From: Druceiella hillmani
Taxonomy: Eukaryota > Arthropoda > Insecta > Lepidoptera > Hepialidae
Assembly: GCA_039881145.1 (NCBI GenBank)
Contig: JAYKKI010000016.1
Location: forward strand, 12,468,501 to 12,532,500
Direction: 5' to 3'
DNA length: 64,000 nt
Of the stretch, positions 24,921 to 36,422 are shown piece after piece. The notes beneath the pieces were generated by a model. The model saw only the letters and a list, made by a program, of their open reading frames with translations, was not told where the DNA came from and searched no databases. Each line of letters starts with the position of its first letter. The stretch's first letter is position 1. Made by a program: the position numbers and the translations under genes.

Positions 24921-27012
24921 TAATATTCGCATAGACGTTTGCCATTTATAACTTAGATAGGAGGGACGCACCGCTGACGTACGTAAAGGAATACTACAAT
25001 TTTATCTACTGTCCCATTTCTAGAACTTACACTATTTTTTATTTACATTCATCATTTAATAACAATATTAATTCGTCTAATTTTCCGAGCAGTATCCTAA
25101 AGTGATACTGCCTCACATAAATATTTAATTACTCATACACATACATTTATCTATATAATAAAATATTAATGTTTAATTTAATAATAAGATATTAATGGTT
25201 TAACAAAGTTTAAACTTTTATGAAACATAAATACAAAATACACAACAACTACAAAACATAACGACGACAAATTTACCTGCACTCATCATAAACAAGTCAC
25301 ACTCTGGTGCGACTGCTAGCAGGTAATTAAGCAGTTGAATACCGCAGGAAACTGAAGAGTTCCAATATAATTCAGTTCTAGAGGATGGCATAGCAAAAAG
25401 GTGTTGATTTCGTAAACGCAGGAAACTGTCATGTAAGAAAAATTAAAGTTTACCGAATAACGCAGGCATAGAATATTCCCTTTTACTAGCTGGAAGAGTA
25501 TTTCAATAGCGCAACGTCTCTTCAGAGTTGCGAGGAATGAAAACCTAGCATATCGATGATGAAATCGGTAGAAAATAGAAAGGATAGTAACCATACCGTC
25601 TAGAGCCAGATCCTAATGTACATCAGGCAAATTGATGACATGGATTGAAAATTTGAACTATGCAACACGAATCCAAGTTTCCGAAACGAGTTTTTTTACT
25701 ACATCCGCCATAAAGAAACAAAATGTAAATCGCGAATCAAATTTGACTCCCAAATCAACAATCTCATCCAGACGATGTAGTGGGATCCAGTTGACGGTAA
25801 AAATATAATATAGTTAAAAATATGTCCAACAACGAGCGGGGTACTTACATATTTGTCATAATAAAATAAAATGTTAATTTTATTAGAAATATGATGAATA
25901 GTTAAAAAAAAAGTTCTAGTAATAGCTAAAAATCCTACACTTCCAAAATTAATTGCACAATGTCTTCCGTATGAAAGTAATGCCTCCAAATGTAATGCCT
26001 CAGACAAGTCTTCCGGTTGGCGCCCACTAGGATCCAAGAAGAAAAAAATCCCTTCACTTTACGGAGACACCTTTCTCCTTCCCTTGTAGTTTTGGCTAGA
26101 AATAAGTATTCCAATATGATGATATTGTAAAACCATTTTAACTTTCAGAATTTTTAAGATATTTTCAAGGAAACTGCCAGCTTCACAGAACAAAATACTT
26201 TGTTATTCCGTATAAAGTAAAAAAAATAAATTTCCAGTTAGCGTCGTAAACACATAAAAAAGACGGACAGCCGGGCGACAGAGCACAAATTTAAGTTTGT
26301 GTTCATTACGCATTCTTTGGACAGAGAATCGCGACTCCAGCTGAATAATTCACCATTTCCAAATCTTATAAGTATAATATGAGACGTAACTGGGCCGAGT
26401 CGTCGCATCCGGTGCGGCAAACTTCAGCTGATTGACAGGATACTTATTGACAGGCCGGATATTAGTAGATACGGGCGGGTCGGTCCTTCGTATGTATTAT
26501 GTATTATTTATTGGACGAATAAATATACAATTTCTTTCGTAATAAAATGTTTTTGTATATAAGATACATCCAAATCGTGCTCAACAAAAATAAAACTATT
26601 TAAAAGTAAGTTACGTGATATGGTCATGAATACAAATACTGACAGCGCACTATTTTGCTTAACTTATAATAATCGATTTTCCTCGTCTCTAACAGCCATG
26701 AGACCTTGCCAACGGCTTAATTTTTAAAATTTCACTTGAAAAAGATTACAATTTTTCAAATTTGACTAGACTGAATTAATTCTTCCGTAATGTATCTCAA
26801 ACCGTAAATAAATTGTATTACTTATATAAAAGGATATGGCCAATTTCTACGTAAAGTATCTAGTAATGACCACAAATTTAAAATAAATACGGAAAAACTA
26901 AAAATAAATTAACGAATTATGGCGTATTTTTACATTTGCGCTCGGGAGTAATTATTCATGTGAAATAAAAATGGAATTGTTTTGGCGAATGTATTTCTCT
27001 TTTATATCGTGT
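24921..27012. other. AT-rich non-coding stretch
   Basis: The minus-strand frames at 25,316-25,594 and 25,699-26,037 lack domains or splice support. A small GC-richer patch lies at 26,380-26,490. No gene is recognised. Confidence 0.45.
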
Positions 27013-27762
27013 ATATATGTTATATTATCTTGACACTCCTTTTACTTTCCTTTCAACGCATAAAAATATTATCTATTATATATTATGTTAACACTCCTTT
27101 TCTTTTCCTTTCAACGCATAAAAATGTTATGTATTATATATTATGTTAACACTCCTTTTCTTTTCCTTTCAACGCATAAAAATGTTATGTATTATATCTT
27201 ATGTTAACACTCCTTTTCTTTTCCTTTCAACGCATAAAAAATTATGTATTATATATTATGTTAACACTCCTTTTCTTTTCCTTTCAACGCATAAAAATAT
27301 TATCTATTATATATTATGTTAACACTCCTTTTCTTTTCCTTTCAACGCATAAAAATATTATCTATTATGTATTATGTTAACACTCCTTTTCTTTTCCTTT
27401 CAACGCATAAAAATATTATCTATTATATATTATGTTAACACTCCTTTTCTTTTCCTTTCAACGCATAAAAAATTATGTATTATATATTATGTTAACACTC
27501 CTTTTTTTTTCCTTTCAACGCATAAAAATATTATCTATTATATATTATGTTAACACTCCTTTTCTTTTCCTTTCAACGCATAAAAATATTATCTATTATG
27601 TATTATGTTAACACTCCTTTTCTTTTCCTTTCAACGCATAAAAATATTATCTATTATATATTATGTTAACACTCCTTTTCTTTTCCTTTCAACGTATAAA
27701 AAATTATGTATTATATATTATGTTAACACTCCTTTTCTTTTCCTTTCAACGCATAAAAAGTA
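27013..27762. repeat. 58-bp tandem array, about 13 copies, with higher-order structure
   Basis: Units of 57-58 bp share ttaacactccttttcttttc and ctttcaacgcataaaaa. The variable linker falls into types: A (tattatctattatatatta), B (tgttatgtattata), C (attatgtattatata, shorter) and D (tattatctattatgtatta). The order of linkers is A-B-B'-C-A-D-A-C-A-D-A-C. A four-unit block A-D-A-C of about 230 bp has therefore been duplicated as a whole. The first unit (from about 27,013) is the most diverged. Confidence 0.95.
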
Positions 27763-28929
27763 AGCAGATTAGGCTAACGTATTTTTATATTAAAACGGTG
27801 TAGCTTTTTTATAGTTAAAAATGTCCTGTGTTAAAACAATTATCATAGTACAAAAGTTGTATGTAAAACGATATTGTAACAAAATTATAATACGTTGTGA
27901 TCGAAATATTTTGACAGCGATCGTCAAATGACAGCGATCGTCAATTTACATTTTGGAGTCTTGAAGTACATCGTGTTTAAGCATGTAACAGTAAAATGTA
28001 AAAGTAAAATTATTTAGTCCATTATTTAAAGTTGTAACTGTAAAATGATTAAATATATTGCTACCTCAATTTTTACTCAGAGCATCAACGTACTCTTATT
28101 TAAGTAAGAATTATTATTAGAAGGTAATAATGTATAATAATAATAACAATGTTTTAAATAGATTGGCATTGCATTTGTATTTCTCTAAAAAGATAACTAT
28201 AGCAATAAACAACTCCAAAGCAGTATAATATAATTATTTATACTGAAAGTTGATAACTAACAGACGACGAGAGCGAGGGGTGTACATATTTGTAGTGTAC
28301 TCTTGTTATTTTTTGTTCTGTTTTCTAGTATTTTTATAATTCCTTGATGTTATAGAACTGATATGTATGTAAGAGTGTGTGTGAGTGCGTGCGTGATCAA
28401 TGTTTATTTGGCCTCTTATTTATGGCGTAATCGCAATGACGGGAGTGTGACGCATAGTATACTATCGTTCACTTATATCATCAAGATGTAATAATTAAAT
28501 GTCATTATGTGCGAATATTTGGTGTCTTCTATCTTACAAAATTAAAAAGTCTCTTTTAATGTTAACTGCTTAGTCTGATCTTACTTTTCTTAAAAAAAAA
28601 TTCCATTTACATTTAACGATATTGATATTTATATTTATATACAGTGCTACCTATTTCATACATTCCGATACAATCGTACATTCCAAGACAATCGTACTTA
28701 AGGAGTAAACTCCAGTCGCGCGTCGGAACTGACACGCACAATTTTTTTTTTCGACTACCATATTTTAGTAAGACCCGCAAAGTTTTTTTTTTAAACAAAT
28801 TATAATATCAGAATTATAAATAAAAATTTTATTTTTATTTACTTAATAAAATAAAGCTTAAGTTAATAATTATCCGAAATATTTGACTCTATAGTGGATT
28901 CTATGGTGGACTCTATGGTGGACCTAATT
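27763..28929. other. AT-rich non-coding stretch
   Basis: Contains a 17-bp direct duplication of tgacagcgatcgtcaa at about 27,912-27,945 and a short tandem (gactctatggtg-like) at 28,885-28,925. No gene is recognised. Confidence 0.5.
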
Positions 28930-29370
28930 TGTCGCAGGCACCTTATCCAAAATTATTCTCATAGATAAAATTAAAACAAAGTCTCCTCCACGCGAGCAAG
29001 CGCAAATGTACATAATAATCTAAAACTGACAAATCTAGATCCACTGAAAAATCAATACGCAAAAAACTAACGATTAAAGCACATCTCACAAATACGGAGG
29101 TGAACACGAAAAAGCTCCTGATCACGCCGACATCACGCGTCCAACACGGCGCGACAGACACAAAGCGCACCGCGTTTAGGTCACCGGGGGAGCATCGCCG
29201 CTGTCGAGGCGAAAACAACCTCGGCTGCGAATGCAAAACAACTTTTTATGCACGCCGAGTAAGAGACGTGATTCACGGCGAACAGTGAACGGCAGTGACG
29301 AGATAGCGTGTGACGTAAGAGGGCGACCACGATCCCGTTCGTCACTCGCTACGGCTCAGGGGTCATGGCA
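28930..29370 (-). promoter_or_regulatory. CpG/GC-rich block, candidate minus-strand promoter and first exon
   Basis: Composition rises sharply at 29,090-29,370. Reading the minus strand, a TTACGTCA CRE-like site (29311-29318) is followed about 60 bp later by a TATA-like GCATAAAAAG (29242-29251), so a start near 29,215 would be expected. A weak donor-like TT|GTGAGA lies further down near 29,085. Orientation agrees with the 828-960 exon, so this could be a promoter and leader exon for that gene, about 28 kb upstream. The minus-strand frame 28,943-29,236 is not convincing protein. Confidence 0.3.
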
Positions 29371-30613
29371 CGCGTGCCGTAAGTACTCCAAATTGATGTC
29401 ATGAAATGGCGAATGCAGTACTTAATTTTGCGGTGTTATCCATCCGATGCCAATACCTATATAGAGTTACTTTATTTATAAGAGACAATTTCAGTAAATA
29501 GAAAAGATTACTTCCCAAATGACATCGACTGTATTTTTTTATTCGCGTACATCTGTGTAAAATAAATTTGAACCATAGTTAAAAAATCAAAGGGCGAACG
29601 TCCGAAATACCTCGTTATATCATTCGCTAAATAGCATCATAAAATAAAATGTTCCCTTGAAATGAAGAGAAATGTTGTACATATATATTTTCTTCTTATT
29701 TTTCGCAAAGCCGCTAGTCAAATGAGCTAACCAGCATCTATACATTGTTGGCTATAACAGAAATACGAATTGACATAAATATAGGCAAAACTGACCCCCA
29801 ATATAACAGTACTAAGAAACCCTCACGACCACAAATAAGCTTACATCATTCCGTAATCAAATGCCACTTGTCATATTGCCAAGTTAACGATTGCAAACGA
29901 TTTCCGGAAAGACAGCGAATGCTAACCAGTGTGACCCGATTCATTGCTTTTATATAGATACATTTTATATGCGAATTATTGCTCCAGCGAGGAATTATAC
30001 TCGATATACACATATCTACTGAATTTCTCCGAGATGTTAATAAAGTTTAGGACTTTAGTGAGTCACAACTGCTTGAGCTAATGAAGAGTATTTGAATATT
30101 AAGGACGTACCAAAATGTTTGACGTGATTTGTAGCCAAGTAACGATTAATAATTTAAAGAAAAACAGGCAGTAAAACTTGACTGTCTTCGTGTGATAAAT
30201 ATTCATTTCATAAATTGCGCTCAGTAACTTTGCAAAACGTTTTGTAAATAAAATAAGCATTCTTACTCGAAGCAGAAAGATCATTTGTTTATTACCTCAA
30301 ATATTTAACTCATTTTTCCTAATATAATGCTGACTTCACTGAAGCATTATGATAATTACAGCAAATTTTAGTAAAAACGAACAGTGGAAAACGTGCGTCT
30401 ACAATTCACATCGAAGTTTTTCAAAAATAACTTTACTATGATGAAAATTGAAATTAGTGAAGTAAAAGGAAACTAGAGTGAAGTTTAGATTTTAATGAAA
30501 CGATTATATTTATAAAAACAAACGTAAACAAATATATTGAAATCAAAACTAAATATTATTTTCGATTAACATGAGAAACCGTCATATTTCCATAATCGCC
30601 AATCGGCTTGCAA
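29371..30613. other. AT-rich non-coding stretch
   Basis: Short frames at 29,745-29,957 and 30,099-30,284 have no coding support. No repeat structure is recognised. Confidence 0.5.
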
Positions 30614-30621
30614 TGACGTCA
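30614..30621. promoter_or_regulatory. TGACGTCA (CRE/ATF-type) site
   Basis: A perfect 8-bp CRE palindrome directly abuts the left arm of the foldback starting at 30,622. Binding is inference. Confidence 0.35.
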
Positions 30622-30673
30622 TTCCGTCAAAGCTGTTTGATAGGTAACGACCTGTCAAACAGCTTTGACGGAA
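30622..30673. repeat. Foldback: 24-nt arms, one mismatch, 4-nt loop
   Basis: ttccgtcaaagctgtttga (30622-30640) pairs exactly with 30655-30673. The inner taggt/acctg portion extends pairing, with one T:G position, to a loop of aacg. The plus-strand open frame across it has no other support. Confidence 0.95.
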
Positions 30674-31050
30674 GTGTAATGTGCATTTTTATATTTTCCT
30701 GGTTTACTGAATTAAAACTGGAAAAGGCTTTATTAAAGCGTATGAGGAAAACTCGCCTAAAGTAAAAACAGAACGGAGCCTTGGGAAATTCAAATTTTTC
30801 GAAACTTACCCGATGTGTAAACTCATGGTCTGATATTTTATGATATATTTTACTACGTACATTTTAAAACAAAAAACCAAAATCTATTTTACCTTTCATA
30901 TTTACATTACTTCTGACAATTTATTATCCTTTACCATTTCAAACCATAGATTTTTTATTGGTTTTATGCATTGTTGACGTACAAAAATATAAGTGTAAAT
31001 ATAATGACAGTCTTACTTAAAGAGAAGTTTGCATCCTAGAAATTATCGCT
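30674..31050. other. AT-rich non-coding stretch
   Basis: Nothing recognised. Confidence 0.5.
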
Positions 31051-31791
31051 TTCGATATGGTTCTTTACATATAAAAGTATTAAATAAAATTAGAAAAGTA
31101 AAGATATAAACAATTTTTAAAGTGGGAAAGTGGACTGTACATTCTACACTCTTTTTTCGATATGGTTCTTTACATATAAAAGTATTAAATAAAATTAGAA
31201 AAGTAAAGATATAAACAATTTTTAAAGTGGGAAAGTGGACTGTTACATTCTACACTCTTTTTTCGATATGGTTCTTTACATATAAAAGTATTAAATAAAA
31301 TTAGAAAAGTAAAGATATAAACAATTTTTAAAGTGGGAAAGTGGACTGTTACATTCTACACTCTTTTTTCGATATGGTTCTTTACATATAAAAGTATTAA
31401 ATAAAATTAGAAAAGTAAAGATATAAACAATTTTTAAAGTGGGAAAGTGGACTGTACATTCTACACTCTTTTTTCGATATGGTTCTTTACATATAAAAGT
31501 ATTAAATAAAATTAGAAAAGTAAAGATATAAACAATTTTTAAAGTGGGAAAGTGGACTGTTACATTCTACACTCTTTTTTCGATATGGTTCTTTACATAT
31601 AAAAGTATTAAATAAAATTAGAAAAGTAAAGATATAAACAATTTTTAAAGTGGGAAAGTGGACTGTACATTCTACACTCTTTTTTCGATATGGTTCTTTA
31701 CATATAAAAGTATTAAATAAAATTAGAAAAGTAAAGATATAAACAATTTTCAAAGTGGGAAAGTGGACTGTTACATTCTACACTCTTTTTT
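31051..31791. repeat. 105/106-bp tandem array, 7 nearly identical copies
   Basis: Units begin ttcgatatggttctttacat at 31051, 31156, 31262, 31368, 31473, 31579 and 31684. The only regular variant is gactgtacatt (105 bp) versus gactgttacatt (106 bp), in the order short-long-long-short-long-short-long. Copies are otherwise virtually identical, so expansion or homogenisation is recent. A minus-strand open frame (31,502-31,753) is an artefact of the repeat. Confidence 0.97.
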
Positions 31792-32646
31792 CTAATTTGT
31801 GGGACATTTGACACGGTCAAAAGCAGTTTATTCGGAAACTCTATTGCATTGGACTGACACACAGGCGTGAAATACGATATTGAGTACTTATTTTTAAAAG
31901 GATTCTCAGTAATGGTTCAAGGATATTCCATTGTAAAATTTATAAATTACATACTTCTACTGTAAAATATTTAATATTTATTTAATACAAGAACATGTTC
32001 CCAAATGTTTAACAAAACTTTCAATAGGACGCTTAAATTTAAGGAAGTTACATCGCAGGACCTGGCGTCATGGCGCAAATTTTAAAAATGTATATCTTAA
32101 GTCTTGATCTTAATTTCATTAATAAATAACGCATTTTATCCTTTTTTTGTATCAATTACTTTTTTTTAATACAACTTTTTACTATAAGTTAATAAATATT
32201 TAACGTGCAAATTCTCCATCTGAACGCAACTTTCCGCAAATTACAAGATAGACGACACTCTACCTTGAGTATATTAGAAATATTAAAAAAGACCAATCAT
32301 TGACAGTCATTTTGATCATGTTTTATGATCAAATATGATCTTCGTCATTTGTCACTTTTTCTGACACTGACGATAAAAATTACAAAAATTATACATTTAG
32401 AATAATCTTGTTCATTAAAAGATGCACTATCTTTACAGCTATATTGTTTTACCGATAGGCAAAAGTCAAAATAATCAAAAGTCTGTGTCAATAATGTATT
32501 ACAAAAATTAATATTAAATCAAAAACAGTCCTGCCAAAGGGCAACTAAAGCTTCCAGCGTCATCGCGACATCTTAAGCCTTATAGCAAAAATTACTAACA
32601 TCGATAACATGTATATCAAAATACCTAACTAACACGCAAAACGGGA
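31792..32646. other. AT-rich non-coding stretch
   Basis: A short ttgatcat/atgatcaa foldback lies near 32,325. No gene is recognised. Confidence 0.5.
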
Positions 32647-32814
32647 ATGATTTCTACAGTTCTGTCGTTCATAACGAGAACGCGCGAGAAAACAGCCACA
32701 CTGTCCGAGCGCCGCCGTATACCGTACACGGAATTCTACCACGGGTCAGTCGCAATGACCGTGAAAGTATCGACAGAAAAAACTGGTTGTAGAAATTATA
32801 CGCGGTGTCCGAGA
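32647..32814 (+). CDS. Possible plus-strand exon ending at a GTAAGT donor
   Basis: A 56-codon open frame starts ATGATTTCTACAG and ends exactly at AGA|GTAAGTATC, a strong donor. The block is about half G+C in an AT-rich neighbourhood. The product is Arg/Thr-rich (TRTREKTATLSERRRIP in the first half) with no recognised domain. There is no clear acceptor upstream, so it would have to be a first exon, on the strand opposite the 828-960 exon. It may be a nested gene, part of a mobile element or chance. Confidence 0.22.
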
Positions 32815-33234
32815 GTAAGTATCGGACAAAGAAAGACTTTATTCGTTGACTGAAAAATAGTTGATTGTCGTTAAAATAATATTTAAAAGATGACTTTCTG
32901 AAAATTAAAAATAATATTCATAATTTTTTTCATCTTCTTCGTACACACGATACTTGCACACGTTATTCAGCGCAGCTTAGGGGAATAACTCGCGAACAGC
33001 TGTGAAGACATCGTCCCTGCGGGTAAAACCGCTCGCTGGGCAAGCATTGGGTGTGTTAAAAAGAGTTACGTGTAATATTTGTTTGCACTCAATTAGAAAA
33101 AGGGTGTGTTTTACGTTTTATTTCAACGGCAATTTATTCCTTTACAGCCAACGAATAGCATCTTTCTTGATCCGATACTTATTCCCGGACACCGGTCTAA
33201 ACTCGATAAGTTTCACAGCACACCGCTAAGATAA
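32815..33234. other. Mixed non-coding stretch
   Basis: A plus-strand frame at 33,002-33,229 abuts the LINE remnant that follows and may be antisense to more of it. No motif is recognised. Confidence 0.35.
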
Positions 33235-33590
33235 GCTTACTGAGGATTGTGACCCATGACGATAGATTGGTGTAAATTGTCTGGCGTAAGTTTGCGCTAA
33301 TGATACCTACACGTCCGCTAATGAACAGGCCTCTTGGACGTATATTTGTAGAGTTCTTGTGATCTGCTCAGTCGACCTTCAACCGCGAGGTGTCCCTCCG
33401 ACCCTTCATAGTAGGATATTTCGCTATAAGTTAGCAGAGCTTTTCTGATAATGTGGCTGAAGTAACTGAGGACAGCTGCAGGGGCAGCCTATCGCGGATG
33501 CCGATTTCTTTGATGATGGGCTCGTTAGTGAGATTAGCAGTCCAAAACACCAACAGCATGTGTCGCCAGTACCGTGGCAGTTAGTATTAA
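33235..33590 (-). pseudogene. Non-LTR retrotransposon reverse transcriptase C-terminal remnant
   Basis: On the minus strand, from about 33,575, an uninterrupted frame gives WRHMLLVFWTANLTNEPI followed by IKEIGIRDRL. This matches a widespread LINE C-terminal signature (WRRMLRxxWTxxRTNxSILxELxIxxRL). Downstream in other frames come a YFSHIIRK-like piece (usual YFGHIxRR) and an EGRRDTSR-like piece (usual GRRxRGR). A terminal VMGHNPQ-like end lies near 33,250. The order is right but frames shift, so it is a decayed 3' part of an element. It is a different lineage from the RTE-like remnant at 15.5-15.9 kb. Confidence 0.72.
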
Positions 33591-34424
33591 GTATAAAAAA
33601 TCGTCTTACATCATAAAATCATTTCAAAATATTACAATTTTTTCCCATTACTTACGGAACAACATAAAACACCCTAATGTGTATTTCAAAGGGGTTAGTC
33701 TCCCCACTGTAAGTTTACCAGTTCCCTGTTAAATATTTCTTCCTTTTACACTTTTTCTCATTAATATATTTATTTTACTGTATAAATACTACATAATGTA
33801 ATAAAAAAACTCTACGAAGTTATCCTTTCCAACCGGCGATTGCCCTCAGATATTTTAAGAAAGTAATCAGGTGACACTGATATCGACGTATAAATAGTGT
33901 CACTTCGAGGAAATACGCGCTAGAGAGATGAAAGCGGGAATCGCGCATGACGCGACGGTGACGAGCGCGTACCGAATTAGCGTACAGCGAAATTACTCAC
34001 GCCGGTGATTCTGCCGGTGCCCAATTATATTATGAAGTCACCTCTTGACATGCGTCACGGGAATAAAGAAATAAGTCTGGTGATCGCTCGTCTAGTAGAC
34101 CAGGAGAGTACTTGAAGCTTTCGTATATATTTAATACGCTCAAAACAGTTGTTTAAACGACTCACAGCTTACGAATTTACGGTACGTACACGTACGCACG
34201 TACTTCTCATGTTACTGGAAAACTCTCGGTTTGAAATTATAAATGGAAAAAAACTGTTTCCAACCATTTTCAAACTGGAAAATATTAACTAGGTCTACGC
34301 AGGTACAATACCAATGTATAAATCAAGAATTCTGTACATATAATAAAACTGTAAAAATATTACATTAAAAAGATTCTAAATAAAAATGTGTGCGCGGAAG
34401 TGAAACTTCTTTAATGTGAATAAT
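33591..34424. other. Non-coding stretch with one GC-richer block
   Basis: The block 33,870-34,060 is GC-richer (gcgcatgacgcgacggtgac, then gacgagcgcgtaccg) with no coding frame and is a candidate regulatory element. The rest is AT-rich. Confidence 0.3.
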
Positions 34425-34474
34425 TTGTTTTTAACTAATTAAGTACAAGCAGTACTTAAATTAGTTAAAAACAA
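34425..34474. repeat. Foldback: 22/23-nt arms with one bulge, 5-nt loop
   Basis: ttgtttttaactaattaagt (from 34425) pairs with 34452-34474, which carries a single extra base. The loop is aagca. It belongs to the short-loop foldback class. Confidence 0.92.
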
Positions 34475-34524
34475 TTCGTTGTAAACTCTACGTAAATTAA
34501 TGATTATTATTAATATTATGTTAA

Positions 34525-34650
34525 GCAGCGTCTACATGATGATGACTCATGCGACAGTTATTGTCGTGATAGCTGTCGTGACTGTATTCTGACTGCAGGT
34601 TCGCCTGTTGCCACTTCCATCACGGCGACAGTTGATGGAAGTGACGCTGC
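34525..34650. mobile_element. Possible small MITE-like element
   Basis: A GC-richer 126-bp segment is bounded by gcagcgtc and its inverse gacgctgc. It holds an internal inverted pair cacttccatca/tgatggaagtg (34612-34622 and 34633-34643) and a direct pair based on gacagttattgtcgtg/agctgtcgtgactg. No target-site duplication is identified. Confidence 0.35.
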
Positions 34651-35884
34651 CACGATGTACGTAAACTTACTAACTTACGTAAACTTATTAACTTATTTAT
34701 TACTTTACGTATATTTTACCAACTCGTAACGACCTTGTAATTAAATTGGAGGGCATTGGTTCAATAACATATTTTTCTCAATAAAAAACTTATAAAAAAG
34801 TGTATGACATCATACAGTTCAAACACGGAAAAGATATTTCAATTATTATAGCAATAAACGTTCAGTAGCGACAGGGCGGGTGGAAGCTCGGAGTGCAAAG
34901 TGCATACTGCAACAATTACTGCTTTAATGGCCATCAATTAAATAAAACAACAAAAATGTTAGGTTTTAGTTTTACAAAAAAAAAACAAATATGTTAGGTT
35001 TAAGTTTCACAAAAAAGCTAATATGCGTTTCTTTGCTGTATTTTCACTGACCTTCACAGAACCATACAACCGAGAACTCAAATCTGATAGAAATATTTAC
35101 TTTTTGTATTTTACATTAAAAACAATATCATCATTAAAAACAATATTAACATTTGATTTAAGTATACGTAATGTAACACCACAGGTTGAACAGTGAAAAA
35201 TATAGAAATGACGCCAACCTCTGCCATGTGAGACATTATTACAACAATACAATCCCAAAAGATTTCCGCCGCTTCCAGTCTATATGGTAGAAATATATTT
35301 TTGTGTTTTACAAGTAACACGGTTATAAACAATTGTCATTGACCTTTGAGTTATGTTTGCATCATTGCAATATCACATAACAGTGACTATGACATTTCGT
35401 ATAAGATTAAAATTTCGAGGTCGTATGACATAATGAATACCATTATAATATAGAAACAATATAAGGAAGTATTATAACACAGTTACGACAATGGACCGCT
35501 AAAACTCATAAATATAGAGTAGATAAAAAAAATAGGGAAAATTTTCGCGCAACTGGAGCTCGTGATCGGTATGCGCAAGAAGCACAATAATCAGAGCATG
35601 GTTCCTTACAAGCATGGATAAGTTAACCACTGGATAACGCATAAGAACACAGTTGTATGAAAACCAAGCTAGCCACTACTCATTAGGATAAACGTACCAC
35701 GTGACACCGTTAGCCAATCAGTGCTTTGTCCCTTTGAGTATCACAAAGATGTAGATAGCTCGATACTTACGTATTTTCGATGTGTCAAAGTAACGGTTTT
35801 AACAAATTAAAAACATCGTTATTTAAAAAGAAGAATTTTATTATAATATAATCACTATATTAACTTAATATACTGTTGCACGTA

Positions 35885-35887
<3 letters not shown>
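34651..35887. other. AT-rich non-coding stretch
   Basis: Short taaactta(c/t)taacttacg repeats lie at about 34,660-34,710. The minus-strand frame at 35,111-35,332 lacks support. No gene is recognised. Confidence 0.5.

Positions 35888-35961
<74 letters not shown>
35888..35961. repeat. (TA)37 microsatellite
   Basis: An uninterrupted TA run of about 74 bp runs directly into the 78-bp tandem array that follows. Each unit of that array contains a related tatata-type stretch. Confidence 0.97.
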
Positions 35962-35962
<1 letters not shown>

Positions 35963-36422
35963 GACACGAGTATTTAAAGCATCTACTGGCTTATTCTAAA
36001 GTAAAGGTACAACAAATCCTATATACGAGTACATATTGTCGACACGAGTATTTAAAGCACCTACTGGCTTATTCTAAAGTAAAGGTACAACAAATCCTAT
36101 ACACGAATATATATTGTCGACACGGGTATTTAAAGCACCTACTGGCTTATACTAAAGTAAAGGCACAACAAATCCTATATACGAGTACATATTGTCGACA
36201 CGAGTATTTAAAGCACCTACTGGCTTATACTAAAGTAAAGGTACAACAAATCCTATATACGAGTACATATTGTCGACAAGAGTATTTAAAGCACCTACTG
36301 GCTTATTCTAAAGTAAAGGTACAACAAATTCTATACACGAATATATATTGTCGACACGGGTATTTAAAGCACCTACTGGCTTATACTAAAGTAAAGGCAC
36401 AACAAATCCTATACACGAGTAC
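35962..36422. repeat. 78-bp tandem array, 6 copies, trimeric higher-order pattern
   Basis: Units begin cgacac/cgacaa...tatttaaagc at 35962, 36040, 36118, 36196, 36274 and 36352 (exact 78-bp period). Diagnostic variants are gggt/gagt, ttattc/ttatac, ggtac/ggcac and cacgaatat/tacgagtac. They make unit 2 match unit 5 and unit 3 match unit 6, so the array is close to two copies of a three-unit, 234-bp block. Confidence 0.95.

Noticed and set aside
25699..26037. 112-codon minus-strand frame
   Set aside because: No motif, AT-driven amino acid content and no splice or promoter context; consistent with chance in 64 kb.
31502..31753. 83-codon minus-strand frame with duplicated sequence
   Set aside because: Produced entirely by the 105/106-bp tandem array; AT-rich, no start or splice support.
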